From Gammaproteobacteria bacterium (GTDB taxonomy: Bacteria > Pseudomonadota > Gammaproteobacteria > Pseudomonadales > Cellvibrionaceae), in contig SEBU01000001.1 of NCBI GenBank assembly GCA_004173475.1, forward strand, positions 1,302,001-1,366,000: 64,000 bases of DNA, given 5' to 3'. This document shows positions 28,847-38,222 of the stretch, piece after piece (the first letter of the stretch is position 1; every line of letters starts with the position of its first letter). The position numbers and the translations under genes were made by a program. A model generated the notes under the pieces. It searched no databases, was not told where the DNA came from, and saw only the letters and a program-made list of their open reading frames with translations.

Positions 28847-30043
28847 TTATCCATAAACTATTTTTGACCTGCGCAATTGCTTTATCCCTAACCAAAAGGA
28901 AAACAATGTCAGCAATATAGCAACCAACCAAAATTTCCAAAACGTAAAGGCCAGTACAGTACCACCCAATAAAATCTCCTTAATAACCACTGCTTGCCCG
29001 AGTACCGGTACCCACAGCCACCAATCATAAAACACACCGGGATTAAACATGGTGTAAAAATTTAATGCCATGGGCAAAAACACCAAACCTGCAATAAGTG
29101 ACTGCGCATCTTTAAATGATTTTGCAAATATGGATAAGCTTAATTGCAAACCGACTGCAAAAAACACCACCGGCACGAGAACCCAAAAGATATTAATTAA
29201 ATCAATGTAATTAACGTCCACGCGCAAACCTAATTGGTTGAAAGGTAAAAAGCGAAATGCAATGGCAAGCAATAAAAGTTGGGTCAGCAATATAGCAATG
29301 GTCAAAACAACAGACGTCAACCATTTACCGAAATAGATGGATAAGGTGGATGCGGGTGTAATGAGCAATGATTCAAGTGAGCGGCGCTCCCGTTCACCAG
29401 CTGTCATATCTGCGGAGAAGCCTACACTGCCGATAAATGCTGCTAACAATAAGGTCAAGGGTACGCTCGCCAAAAGATATACACTCATCTTTTGTTCATC
29501 AGCAATGTTGTCTTCGCGCAATACAACAGGACTTGCGACCTCCGGAGCTATACCGCGCGCCATTAAATTGATAGCGCCAACTCGACTGCTCCACGCATAA
29601 AATTGTGCGCGCACGAATCCAATACTTGAAGATAACTTTTGGTTTGCTCCGTCATAAACCAACCAAACAGGTGCGGGCTCACCTGCCGCCCGCTTTTGCT
29701 TTGCCTCTTCAGGGATGATAACTGCAAAATCAATTTTTTTATCTTTCACTTGTTGATATGCATCTTTCTCAACAGAATGTATTACCGCCCCTTGCTCACG
29801 CAACCAAGCGATAAGCTCTGGTAAGTTGTGCCCGCCCTCAACATACACAGGAATGGAATTGACACCTGCGACTTTTTTATCATTTGCCATACTGACCGCA
29901 AAAAAAACTAGCGCAACAAAAATAGCGACAAAATAAAGTGGGGGCAAAAATGCCATTCGGAGAGTTCGCCTATCTCTTAAAGCGTCTTTTAATTCTTTAC
30001 GAAACACTGTTAATGATCGCGGCAAAGTATTCTTGTCAAACAT
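28847..30043 (-). CDS. natB: ABC transporter permease, NatB type
   Basis: 398 residues from ATG 30043, which has AAGGAGC upstream; an in-frame start at 30106 lies within natA. The topology is one N-terminal membrane helix, a large extracytoplasmic domain, then about five C-terminal helices, with the conserved TAGERERRSLESLLITPAS loop of Na+ efflux and antibiotic-type ABC-2 permeases. It overlaps the natA stop by eight bases. Exported substrate uncertain (Na+ in Bacillus NatAB). Confidence 0.82.
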   Translation of the reverse strand: MFDKNTLPRSLTVFRKELKDALRDRRTLRMAFLPPLYFVAIFVALVFFAVSMANDKKVAGVNSIPVYVEGGHNLPELIAWLREQGAVIHSVEKDAYQQVKDKKIDFAVIIPEEAKQKRAAGEPAPVWLVYDGANQKLSSSIGFVRAQFYAWSSRVGAINLMARGIAPEVASPVVLREDNIADEQKMSVYLLASVPLTLLLAAFIGSVGFSADMTAGERERRSLESLLITPASTLSIYFGKWLTSVVLTIAILLTQLLLLAIAFRFLPFNQLGLRVDVNYIDLINIFWVLVPVVFFAVGLQLSLSIFAKSFKDAQSLIAGLVFLPMALNFYTMFNPGVFYDWWLWVPVLGQAVVIKEILLGGTVLAFTFWKFWLVAILLTLFSFWLGIKQLRRSKIVYG

Positions 30044-30791
30044 TAGGTGCTCCTTCGTCGGTGAATTCCGAAAGGGTAATAAAAGCATCCTCAAGAGTTT
30101 CAACACCGGCGAGTTTAATCAAATCAGATACGCTACCGTCAGCAACAATTTCCCCGCCCGCTATAATAAGTACGCGGTCGCAAAGCCCAGTGACTTCATG
30201 CATCAGATGGCTGGAAAATAAAACGCACCGACCCTGATCGCGCAAATTCAACAACATATTGCGCACCGCTCGAGTGGTCACAACGTCTAAGCCATTGGTA
30301 GGTTCATCCAACAAAATATGTTGCGGTTGATGAACTATGGCTCGCGCTAACGCGGTTTTCATACGCTCTCCTAGCGAAAAACCTTCGGTTTTACGCTCGG
30401 CAATATTTTCCATTTTTAATAAAGCAATTAATTCATTTGTGCTTTTATTTAGGTGCGCTGAAGATAAGCCTTGAAGTTCGCCGTAATAATGAATGTTTTC
30501 TCTGGCAGTCAAGCGTTTGTATAAACCCGTATCATCTGGTAATACACCTAAACGCTTGCGTGCATCATCAGGATTTTTTTGTACATTAATATCATCTACA
30601 AAAATGTTCCCACTAGTCGGTACTTGTAATCCGTAGATTAATCGCAACAACGTGGACTTACCCGCACCATTAACACCCAGCAAACCGGTTATTTCGCCGT
30701 CGCGCAAACTAAAAGATACATTTTTTAAAGCGTGAACAAAGCCGGTTTTTTTTTCGCCAAATGTTTTACCGATATTTTCTATTCGAATCAT
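30036..30791 (-). CDS. natA: ABC transporter ATP-binding protein, NatA type
   Basis: 251 residues. Walker A GVNGAGKST (about 39-47), a signature variant FSLGERMKTALARA, Walker B HILLDEPTNGLD and the H-loop SSHLMHEV. It pairs with the adjacent permease and starts in a four-base ATGA overlap with the S33 hydrolase stop, so the genes are translationally coupled. Confidence 0.87.
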   Translation of the reverse strand: MIRIENIGKTFGEKKTGFVHALKNVSFSLRDGEITGLLGVNGAGKSTLLRLIYGLQVPTSGNIFVDDINVQKNPDDARKRLGVLPDDTGLYKRLTARENIHYYGELQGLSSAHLNKSTNELIALLKMENIAERKTEGFSLGERMKTALARAIVHQPQHILLDEPTNGLDVVTTRAVRNMLLNLRDQGRCVLFSSHLMHEVTGLCDRVLIIAGGEIVADGSVSDLIKLAGVETLEDAFITLSEFTDEGAPNV

Positions 30792-32350
30792 GGCTTGGTT
30801 CCTTTCATGCCAAGTTGGTCAGCGCTATTTTTTTCTATATCATCCTTATGACTGGAAGCGTCTTTGGGCAAGTCGATAGCTGAAGGAGGAAGATGGATAG
30901 CTAAAGGTTGAATATTCAGAGCACATTTCGTATCAATATTTTTACCGTCACCCGTTGCAATAAATGCGGCGATTAATTGCGATATACAACCGTCCCCCGT
31001 AATAATATGGTGACCGCCCGGCGCCACAACATGCGTAGCATTCGTTAATTTGCGTGCAACCAGATCACCCCAACGTGGTGGTGTCACCGGGTCCATAGCG
31101 CCCGATAAAACCAAAGTAGGTATATCGCTTTTAATATCGTCCCAATAATCGGTTGGCAAACTGGCATGCGGCCATTGTGCGCATATTTCTGAATAGTGCT
31201 GCACAATATTAGAGTTCAAAAATACGTTGGTGTCCGACGCATTTTTATCTTTGTAAAGCGGATAGTCCTCGGTGCAGGCAATCGTGTAATGCATACCATA
31301 GCTGATCCCTGACATTTCGCTTTTTGATTTTGCAAGATAACTGAGTGATGCAAAAAGCTCATATTCGCCGGCATGCGCTTCGCTGATAACTTGCGGGAGC
31401 AATGAAGATATATCGCGGTTGTACAATGCTAATCGCACCACACCCGAAAAATCTTGTGCTGTTAAAGTTACGGTTATTTTTTCTTGCGTGCGCGGGTGGG
31501 CGATTTTTATTTCCTGTGATTTAACCAATAACTGATTTGACACTCTTTGTGCTTTTTCGACTATGTCACCGTAATGCGACATGCACGCAGGAGTTTCTGC
31601 ACATTGTTTATTGATTGCCTGCAAACCGGCCAAAGCATCAACTTCCATAAACCAGGGCAGCGCAATTGCAACCGGTGCAGCCCCATCCAGGATGCCGGCT
31701 CGCGTATGAGCTGGGTATCTACGCATATATTCAAGCACTACGCGTGATCCGTACGAGCCGCCCCACAAGTTTATTTTTTCGTAACCGAGTGCTTTGCGCA
31801 CTTCATCGATATCAATCACCGCATAATTTGTCGTGTAAAAAGGCGCGGACATCTTATGTTTTTCAATACACTTACGCGTAGCCTCCTGCATCATTATTTT
31901 TTGCGCATCTTCAGGCAATTGTTTTAACGGGTCTTCCTCCACATCGCAATCCAATGGATTCGACTTTCCAGTTCCGCGTTGATCCACAAATAAAATATCG
32001 CGATTTTTTCGAATTTCACTGAAAGCCCTATGAATAGTTTCCGCGACTACAACGGCAGATTGACCAGGGCCACCCGCAATAACAAAGAGCGGATCTTTTT
32101 CCGGTACCGGGTTGACCGCTGGAATACGTAAGACGTTAAGGCTAATTTTTTTACTTTTCGAATCTAGCGGGTTTTCATTTACATCGAAACTACCGCACTG
32201 CGCGTTCTGCTCTACCGGCGCTTTGCCTGTTTTGGAAAAATCGGGACATTGGCTCAACCACGGTACTGAATTTTCGCCAGCTACCCGATCAGCTCGATCA
32301 CAACCTCCTAGAACAATCGACACCGATAGGATGATTTTATAGAAACGCAT
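30788..32350 (-). CDS. Lipoprotein alpha/beta hydrolase, S33/tripeptidyl aminopeptidase-like
   Basis: 520 residues. A signal sequence with lipobox VLGGC places it as an envelope lipoprotein. The alpha/beta-hydrolase fold has an oxyanion region VIAGGPGQSA, a nucleophile elbow WGGSYGSRV (Ser about 198), Asp in GAMDPVTPP (about 419) and His in PGGHHII (about 446), with a C-terminal TAP-like domain. It is expected to cleave peptides or esters in the periplasm. Its place upstream of natAB and downstream of a GntR gene suggests defence against or processing of an exported or toxic compound, but this is inference. Confidence 0.85.
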   Translation of the reverse strand: MRFYKIILSVSIVLGGCDRADRVAGENSVPWLSQCPDFSKTGKAPVEQNAQCGSFDVNENPLDSKSKKISLNVLRIPAVNPVPEKDPLFVIAGGPGQSAVVVAETIHRAFSEIRKNRDILFVDQRGTGKSNPLDCDVEEDPLKQLPEDAQKIMMQEATRKCIEKHKMSAPFYTTNYAVIDIDEVRKALGYEKINLWGGSYGSRVVLEYMRRYPAHTRAGILDGAAPVAIALPWFMEVDALAGLQAINKQCAETPACMSHYGDIVEKAQRVSNQLLVKSQEIKIAHPRTQEKITVTLTAQDFSGVVRLALYNRDISSLLPQVISEAHAGEYELFASLSYLAKSKSEMSGISYGMHYTIACTEDYPLYKDKNASDTNVFLNSNIVQHYSEICAQWPHASLPTDYWDDIKSDIPTLVLSGAMDPVTPPRWGDLVARKLTNATHVVAPGGHHIITGDGCISQLIAAFIATGDGKNIDTKCALNIQPLAIHLPPSAIDLPKDASSHKDDIEKNSADQLGMKGTKP

Positions 32351-32441
32351 CTAAGCTCCGTTCTGAATTATTTTCAATGGACAGGTACGTTAGTTACTGC
32401 AACCTGCAGCCTTACCAGTTTTGTTATTCGTTATGGTGTTT

Positions 32442-32816
32442 TTATCGCCGAGCAAGAAATTTTTTTAGCTCTTTTATTAGCATATCATCCGAAATCTCAA
32501 GTTGCCTTGCTGCCACCGATAAGAGTTCAAACTGCGGTATTAAATGTGCAATGCGCGACTCTTTAGTTTTGGATTGTAAGTTGTCTGTCGCAACCTGCAT
32601 GGGTTTTCCACGCTGGCGCACTAACAACCCTTCGGTTTCCAAAATTGAATAGGCTTTTGAAATTGTCATGGGATTTACCGCATGTTCAAGTGCAAGCTCT
32701 CGCACAGAAGGTAAATCGTCACCTGCTTTTAATTGACCACCGGCAATCATACGACGAACCTGCTCCATCAATTGGCGGTAAATAGGAATGCCTGATTGGG
32801 GGTTTAAGATAAACAT
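32442..32816 (-). CDS. GntR family transcriptional regulator, YtrA subfamily
   Basis: 124 residues: an N-terminal GntR winged helix (IPIYRQLMEQVRRMIAGGQLKAGD, then SVRELALEHAVNPMTISKAYSILE) and a short C-terminal tail of about 50 residues, the compact YtrA layout. It shares the bases TAATG with the permease stop. YtrA-type regulators usually repress the ABC operon in which they lie; a perfect 9-bp inverted repeat at 35986-36009 is a candidate target. Confidence 0.9.
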   Translation of the reverse strand: MFILNPQSGIPIYRQLMEQVRRMIAGGQLKAGDDLPSVRELALEHAVNPMTISKAYSILETEGLLVRQRGKPMQVATDNLQSKTKESRIAHLIPQFELLSVAARQLEISDDMLIKELKKFLARR

Positions 32817-34195
32817 TAGACTGCAACCCTAACAAGATCTACTCTTTGCCATAAACGTTTCGCATATTGTCGCATCAATACTATGAAAATCGAACACGTC
32901 ATAATGATTGTTAAAAGATAGCCCAGATAATTTGTAAGTTCATTGTGAGCAAAGAATTCCAAACCCAAAAAACACAAGCAAAAAAGAAATGTCATTGTAA
33001 TTGCATTAACCCAATGAAAGGCCTTAACACTCCCTCGCCATTTAACATAAGCAATTAACACTGTATACAAGGTAGTAGCAGTAACAAGTAATGAAGCTAG
33101 CACAAGCAAGGCAATATCTTTCAGGCGCAAAAAGTCATCAAGAATGAAAAATGACAGTGTAGAGATGATGAGTGTAATAGCTGTAAGATTTTTTAGATAA
33201 AAGACCGCAACGTTTCGCTCAATAGTATTGAATAGCTGTATTCTTTCGAGTGAAAAATACAGCCAAAATTTATTGATATTTTTGAACAAAATTAGCGAAT
33301 AGTTAAAACCTACCGGAATAATTTGAATGGCTATAGCTATTTTAATGACAGGCATCAAGGTATTCTTAACATTATATGAAAAGAATATGTGTATTAGCAC
33401 AGGAATAAAAGCGGCTAACGGGAGACCTATGATTAGCATTCTGGTTTGATAAAAGCTGCTACCAAATTTCCCAAATAAAACGCCTGACTCCAAGCTATGG
33501 GGAACCGCACCAAAAAATTTAGCTCTTCCCCAAAAAAACGAATCTTGCTTGTTTAAATCAGCTGTGGAGATACCAATCAAACTTTTATGATACTTTTTGG
33601 GGTGCCAATTAAACCACCACGTCAAAAATGCAACCCACAACCCCCCCAATATGGCAACAAGTGTAGGATCCGCCATCAAGTTCAATTGCGGCCCCAAATA
33701 AAAACTTAAAACCGGCAATGTAAAAAAATAAAAAAATTGAAATGGGCCTAAACGCGTGAACGAAAGCATCACTATTAGACCTAAAATCAACATAATTGCT
33801 ACGATAAGTGAATAATGTGTGACATGATCACTTTTGAGTCCAAACACCAAGATGCAATACGCAACAACTTGCAAAAATAAAAGTACGCAAACAATGAGCG
33901 CAGTAAGATAATGGCGAATGTATGGTAACAATCCATATTGGCGGCTGGAGACAACTGAAATTAGTTGTGCAGGAAACATTATAATTACAATCATTATGTA
34001 GACAACGATAGTGCCACCAGCAATCGCACTACTTCCCCAAACAAAAAAGGGCTCCCAAGTTCCGTAATCAAATACTTTTCCAGAGAGTGCAATTACAGTA
34101 CTGGGCGCCACCACAAACAAACAAATGCGCACAGCCAAGAGCGAAACGAAAAATAATCTTGCAAGAACACCTAGCTGCGATAAGTGATTAGCCAT
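32816..34195 (-). CDS. Multi-spanning membrane protein, putative ABC permease
   Basis: 459 residues with about ten to twelve predicted membrane segments and a central basic loop (WHPKKYHKSLIGIS). It overlaps the ABC ATPase gene by eight bases and is followed directly by the GntR regulator, so it is the obvious permease partner of that ATPase. Sequence alone does not name a substrate. Confidence 0.7.
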   Translation of the reverse strand: MANHLSQLGVLARLFFVSLLAVRICLFVVAPSTVIALSGKVFDYGTWEPFFVWGSSAIAGGTIVVYIMIVIIMFPAQLISVVSSRQYGLLPYIRHYLTALIVCVLLFLQVVAYCILVFGLKSDHVTHYSLIVAIMLILGLIVMLSFTRLGPFQFFYFFTLPVLSFYLGPQLNLMADPTLVAILGGLWVAFLTWWFNWHPKKYHKSLIGISTADLNKQDSFFWGRAKFFGAVPHSLESGVLFGKFGSSFYQTRMLIIGLPLAAFIPVLIHIFFSYNVKNTLMPVIKIAIAIQIIPVGFNYSLILFKNINKFWLYFSLERIQLFNTIERNVAVFYLKNLTAITLIISTLSFFILDDFLRLKDIALLVLASLLVTATTLYTVLIAYVKWRGSVKAFHWVNAITMTFLFCLCFLGLEFFAHNELTNYLGYLLTIIMTCSIFIVLMRQYAKRLWQRVDLVRVAV

Positions 34196-35069
34196 TATTC
34201 ATCTCCAAAAAAATATCTTCCAAAGATAAATACTCAACCTGTACTTTCGCTCGATAGACATTTTCTATCTGGTAGCCTATTTCGTTTGTCCACTGAGAAA
34301 ATGCAACAACCGCTTGATTACCCTGTATACGCTGGCGGATGATATTGGGAAAATTAAAACCTGCCGGCAGTGGTTGGCTGGCGTGAATCGTTATACGTGC
34401 TACTGACTCTTTTAGCTCGTCGAGCCCGCCTTGGTAAGCTAATATGCCGTCGCGAAGCATCCACACTTCGTTTGCTATACGTTCCACATCAGAAATAATG
34501 TGTGTGGAGAAAACAATTGCACGCTCCGCATCAGAAGCTATTTCAATTAACTGCTGTAAAAATTGACGGCGAGCGATAGGGTCTAAACTAGCAACGGGCT
34601 CATCGAGCATGAGTAGTTGCGGCTCATGAGCAATCGCCAATAGAATTGATAATTTTTGTTGCTGGCCGACACTGAGTTTAGCCACGGTTTTCTTTACCGG
34701 AATTTCCCATTCATCGATGAATTTTTCGACCAATGGCTGATTCCAGTTATGACGAAATCGGCGAAACAAATGGATTTGATCTGCAACACTAATATGGCTT
34801 ATCAGTTCCGATTGTTGCGGAACAAAACCAATTTTGGATTTTATATCCCCATCTATTTTTGTAGCCGGCGTTCCCCAAAGCTTCACATCACCGTGAGTGG
34901 GGTAACTAAAACCTAATAGAGTTTCAATCAGTGTCGTTTTGCCCGCGCCATTTTTCCCAAGCAACGCAATAACGTCGCCCGAACCTACTTGCGCGCTGAT
35001 ACCTCTAATAATTTTTAGCTTATCAATGTGGCGCTCGAGCTGCTTGATTTCGAGAATACTTTGACGCAT
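34188..35069 (-). CDS. ABC transporter ATP-binding protein
   Basis: 293 residues. Walker A GKNGAGKTT, Q-loop FVPQQSE, signature LSVGQQQKLS, Walker B LLMLDEPVASLD and H-loop FSTHIISDV, followed by a C-terminal extension. It resembles YtrB-type ATPases that work with GntR-regulated permeases. It lies three bases after the TraB/GumN gene. Confidence 0.87.
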   Translation of the reverse strand: MRQSILEIKQLERHIDKLKIIRGISAQVGSGDVIALLGKNGAGKTTLIETLLGFSYPTHGDVKLWGTPATKIDGDIKSKIGFVPQQSELISHISVADQIHLFRRFRHNWNQPLVEKFIDEWEIPVKKTVAKLSVGQQQKLSILLAIAHEPQLLMLDEPVASLDPIARRQFLQQLIEIASDAERAIVFSTHIISDVERIANEVWMLRDGILAYQGGLDELKESVARITIHASQPLPAGFNFPNIIRQRIQGNQAVVAFSQWTNEIGYQIENVYRAKVQVEYLSLEDIFLEMNNG

Positions 35070-35072
35070 GGT

Positions 35073-35951
35073 TTATCCCTGCTTTGTAGTCACTGGTTTT
35101 ACTTTATAACCGCCATTTTTGAGCAGAGTTAATAGTCCGTCTTTGCCCGGTAAATGCAGGCTGCCTACTAACACCATTTCAGTTTCTGGCGTTTTAAACA
35201 TTGCTTCGATTTTAGGTAACCATTTTTTATTGCGACTAATTACCAATGATTGATATGCATTTGGGGTTTCTTCCCGCATTTTATCGCCCAGCTCCTTTTG
35301 CAATTTATCCAGGTCACCAACTTTCCATGCCGCGATCATTTCACCAAGATCGTCGCCTAAATGCTCAGCGTCACTAAGGGTGCTCATAATTATTTTGTTA
35401 GGATCTTCCTGTGAAAAACTTTTCATGTAGCCGATAACGTCATCACCCGTTTCTAATTCGCCAAGGTTTTTATTATCGCCACGTGCAAGCTGATCGTAAT
35501 AAACATCAATACCGTCATTCACACCCAGTTTTTTGCTTTCAGTAAGAGTAATGAGAATGCCGATCATTGCAGGATTAAACATCATCGTTTGATTGAGAGG
35601 AAATTCGCTTTTTGTGCAAAAAGCCTGCAAGGCATTCCATGTTTCTGTATCTAAAACATCTTTTAAGGTTGTGTTATTAGGCAGCGTCATTGCTTGTGCA
35701 AAACGCTGGCCGAATTCAGGCGTCTTACTTTTTTGAATATCCGTCTCAAAATATATTTTTTGTGCTTGTCTATAAGCTGCGGTAAATTCGACGGGCGGAG
35801 GAAAATCCTGACTGCGCAACAAATGCACCGTGCCTGCCAAATAGATTTTATTTTTCCCTCTGCTGATCTCATATACTGTAGAGACTGCGAATAAATCACC
35901 GCTTATCATTAAGCATGCGAGCAGCACTAAAACACGAACTTTTAAGCTCAT
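35073..35951 (-). CDS. TraB/GumN family protein
   Basis: 292 residues with a signal peptide (cleavage near DLFA-VS). The two GxxH-type motifs of the family are present: LAGTVHLL near residue 40 and VGSLHLPGKDGL near the C-terminus. Family members are proposed metalloproteases related to Tiki proteins and are periplasmic in bacteria. It is the first gene of the ABC/GntR cluster. Confidence 0.82.
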   Translation of the reverse strand: MSLKVRVLVLLACLMISGDLFAVSTVYEISRGKNKIYLAGTVHLLRSQDFPPPVEFTAAYRQAQKIYFETDIQKSKTPEFGQRFAQAMTLPNNTTLKDVLDTETWNALQAFCTKSEFPLNQTMMFNPAMIGILITLTESKKLGVNDGIDVYYDQLARGDNKNLGELETGDDVIGYMKSFSQEDPNKIIMSTLSDAEHLGDDLGEMIAAWKVGDLDKLQKELGDKMREETPNAYQSLVISRNKKWLPKIEAMFKTPETEMVLVGSLHLPGKDGLLTLLKNGGYKVKPVTTKQG

Positions 35952-35985
35952 ATAAACTCACTGAAATAAATACAACACCAAGGCA

Positions 35986-36009
35986 TGTGTATTATTACAC
36001 TAATACACA
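35986..36009. promoter_or_regulatory. Perfect inverted repeat, putative GntR operator
   Basis: TGTGTATTA at 35986-35994 and TAATACACA at 36001-36009 are exact inverses separated by six bases. The site lies 35 bases upstream of the TraB/GumN start, at the head of a cluster that encodes its own YtrA-type GntR regulator. Assignment to that regulator is inference. Confidence 0.6.
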
Positions 36010-36114
36010 AGAAAACACTTTTCAACCCTTTTGTGCAAATATTACTACCTATGAAAAAATCCACCTCTCTGGACATCACAGACATTAGCAGCTTAAGCTC
36101 TCGATCAAAATAAA

Positions 36115-36663
36115 ATGATTGGATTTGAAACCATGCAAAATAAAACTCCAGTCCTTTGGTTCACCGGACTATCAGGCGCCGGAAAATCTACACTATCGCA
36201 AGCCGTGTATAAAAAATTAAGGCACGCAGGCTTTCAGGTAACTATTATTGATGGTGATATCTTGCGCCAGGGATTATGCAAAGACTTAGGTTTTACCAAA
36301 ATAGATCGCAGTGAAAACATCCGACGCGCAGGAGAAGTTGCCAAACTATTTGCTGATGCTGGAATAGTTGCTCTCGCCGCGTTTATGTCACCAACGGAGT
36401 CGGATAGAAATCTCGTTAGGGGCTTGGTAGGCACTGAAAGATTTGTAGAGATTTATTGCAAGTGCTCATTTGATGTCTGTGAATCGCGAGATGTAAAAGG
36501 GCTTTACAAGAAAGCACGAAGCGGGCAATTGAAAAATTTTGTTGGCCTTGATGAATCTTACGAAGAGCCAACGAATCCCGAAGTTACCATTGATACCGAC
36601 CTTCTGGGTATTGAAGAATCTACAGCATTGATAATGAATTTTTTGAAAACAAGAATGCTTTAG
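36115..36663 (+). CDS. cysC: Adenylylsulfate kinase
   Basis: 182 residues. P-loop GLSGAGKST near residue 19, IDGDILRQGLCKDLGF and ENIRRAGEVAKLFADAG are the APS-binding signatures, and AFMSPTESDR replaces the usual AFISP segment. It makes PAPS from APS and ATP. There are no cysD, cysN or other sulfate-assimilation genes nearby, so it may serve sulfation or a different locus. ATG 36133 is an alternative start. Confidence 0.9.
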   Translation: MIGFETMQNKTPVLWFTGLSGAGKSTLSQAVYKKLRHAGFQVTIIDGDILRQGLCKDLGFTKIDRSENIRRAGEVAKLFADAGIVALAAFMSPTESDRNLVRGLVGTERFVEIYCKCSFDVCESRDVKGLYKKARSGQLKNFVGLDESYEEPTNPEVTIDTDLLGIEESTALIMNFLKTRML

Positions 36664-36927
36664 ATTAGCTGATCAGGAGATAACATCTTTCTCAACATAT
36701 GACAGTTTCTTAGGTTTTTTCGTCGAATTAAACATTGAGCCATTCCGAGGTCGAGCGGAAAAGTTTTATATATGACGCTCTTCACATCGAAGTTTCTGTT
36801 TGGATGAGAGTATATTAATTGCGCGAATAGCTTGCTAACAACTATTCCCACGCATTAACACCTCAAAGGATATTTGCATCAAGGATTCCCACAAATGTTT
36901 ATTTTGACGACTTAGAAGGAGTTAGTT

Positions 36928-37437
36928 ATGAAAATCTTATCGACAGTGGCGGGCGCTCTTTCGCTTTGTCTAGCTTCTGCCGCCAACGCGATTCAAATTA
37001 CCGATGTTAAAACGTTTGATCGCATATTTGAAATTGGCGACGAATTTCACTTTATGTTTGATTTGGCTGATTATGGTTTTGTTAAGGGGCGAGATACAGT
37101 TGTCGATGCCAGTTTAACGCTCGAATTTCGCGATCCGAAAGCAGGACCAGACAGAGATCCGCTTGAAGCGCCATTTATTTCCTTGTTTATTGATCAGGGG
37201 CGGCAATTCATGCGCGTGACTGATGAAGATTGGATTGCAAGCGCCTGGTTTAATGAAAATGGTCATATGATTCCCTACATCAAAGTCGACCAGGATGACG
37301 TATGGCTTGGCGATGTCACAGTCAACTTTGAATATCTTCCAGGCCCTGATGTTGAAGTACCAGAACCCTTACCTTTAGTGTTGATAAGCCTCGGTTTACT
37401 TGTTATTGGTTTGCGTCGATACAAAATTTCGCGCTAG
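36928..37437 (+). CDS. PEP-CTERM sorting domain protein
   Basis: 169 residues with a signal peptide (cleavage near ANA-IQ), a beta-rich middle and a C-terminal tripartite signal: VPEP, a hydrophobic helix (LPLVLISLGLLVIGL) and the basic tail RRYKISR. This is the exosortase recognition layout for envelope sorting, usually linked to exopolysaccharide loci. A good AAGGAG site precedes the ATG. The exosortase is not in the window. Function of the passenger is unknown. Confidence 0.78.
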   Translation: MKILSTVAGALSLCLASAANAIQITDVKTFDRIFEIGDEFHFMFDLADYGFVKGRDTVVDASLTLEFRDPKAGPDRDPLEAPFISLFIDQGRQFMRVTDEDWIASAWFNENGHMIPYIKVDQDDVWLGDVTVNFEYLPGPDVEVPEPLPLVLISLGLLVIGLRRYKISR

Positions 37438-37464
37438 TTCAACTTGCTTAGGAACAGAATTTTC

Positions 37465-37490
37465 ATAGGAACGTCTGTTCCTATTGCTTT
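37465..37490 (+). terminator. Possible terminator
   Basis: A perfect 8-bp stem (ATAGGAAC with GTTCCTAT) and GTCT loop 28 bases after the PEP-CTERM gene, followed by a weak T-rich stretch. Confidence 0.4.
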
Positions 37491-37573
37491 GATCCGTGCG
37501 AAAAATTAACCGATTTTTTTTTGGGCATATCTGCCTATAACGTCTTATAAAATAAATAGTAGTTGTCAAAAAA

Positions 37574-38119
37574 ATGAAAAAACTTGAAGCAGATGAATTG
37601 ATTGAAGTATTGAAAGTTCGCTTTATGAAAAATATGAACCGACATGCCGGTTTTGACTGGCGAGAGATTCAAAAGAAATTATCTGGCAACACTATAAAAC
37701 TTATTGCGTTGAACAATATGGAAGCAACGGGCGGAGAGCCTGATGTAATTGGGTATGATAAAAAGGTAAACGAATTTATTTTTTGTGATTGCTCACCTGA
37801 AAGCCCGAGTGGGCGTCGCAGCCTGTGTTATGACAAGAGTGCTCTTGATGCGCGCAAGGAAAATAAACCGGTTGGAGCTGCGGTCGAGATGGCCCTAACG
37901 TGGGGTATTGAAATATTGACGGAGCAACAATACCGGGAATTGCAAATGCTGGGCGAGTTTGATCGAAAAACATCGAGCTGGATTAAAACACCCTCTGATG
38001 TAAGAGACCTTGGCGGAGCACTTTTTTGTGATCGACGCTATAATAAGGTATTCGTATACCACAACGGAGCTGAATCATATTACGCCGCAAGGGGCTTTCG
38101 CGGCAGAGTAACAACTTAG
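37574..38119 (+). CDS. DUF4256 domain-containing protein
   Basis: 181 residues, cytoplasmic by sequence. The pattern FMKNMNRHAGFDW, MEATGGEPDVIG, CDCSPESPSGRRSLCYD, FDRKTSSWIKTP, LGGALFCDRRY and VFVYHNGAESYYAARGFRG matches DUF4256 almost throughout. Function is unknown in the family. It stands alone. Confidence 0.9.
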   Translation: MKKLEADELIEVLKVRFMKNMNRHAGFDWREIQKKLSGNTIKLIALNNMEATGGEPDVIGYDKKVNEFIFCDCSPESPSGRRSLCYDKSALDARKENKPVGAAVEMALTWGIEILTEQQYRELQMLGEFDRKTSSWIKTPSDVRDLGGALFCDRRYNKVFVYHNGAESYYAARGFRGRVTT

Positions 38120-38222
38120 TTAATAGACGCCTTAAAAATTATGGCATCGAATTTATCACTATCGTTGAACAATATTGTGTAGCGACGTATAACATTCAGA
38201 CAAAAAACTGTCGGAATATCTT

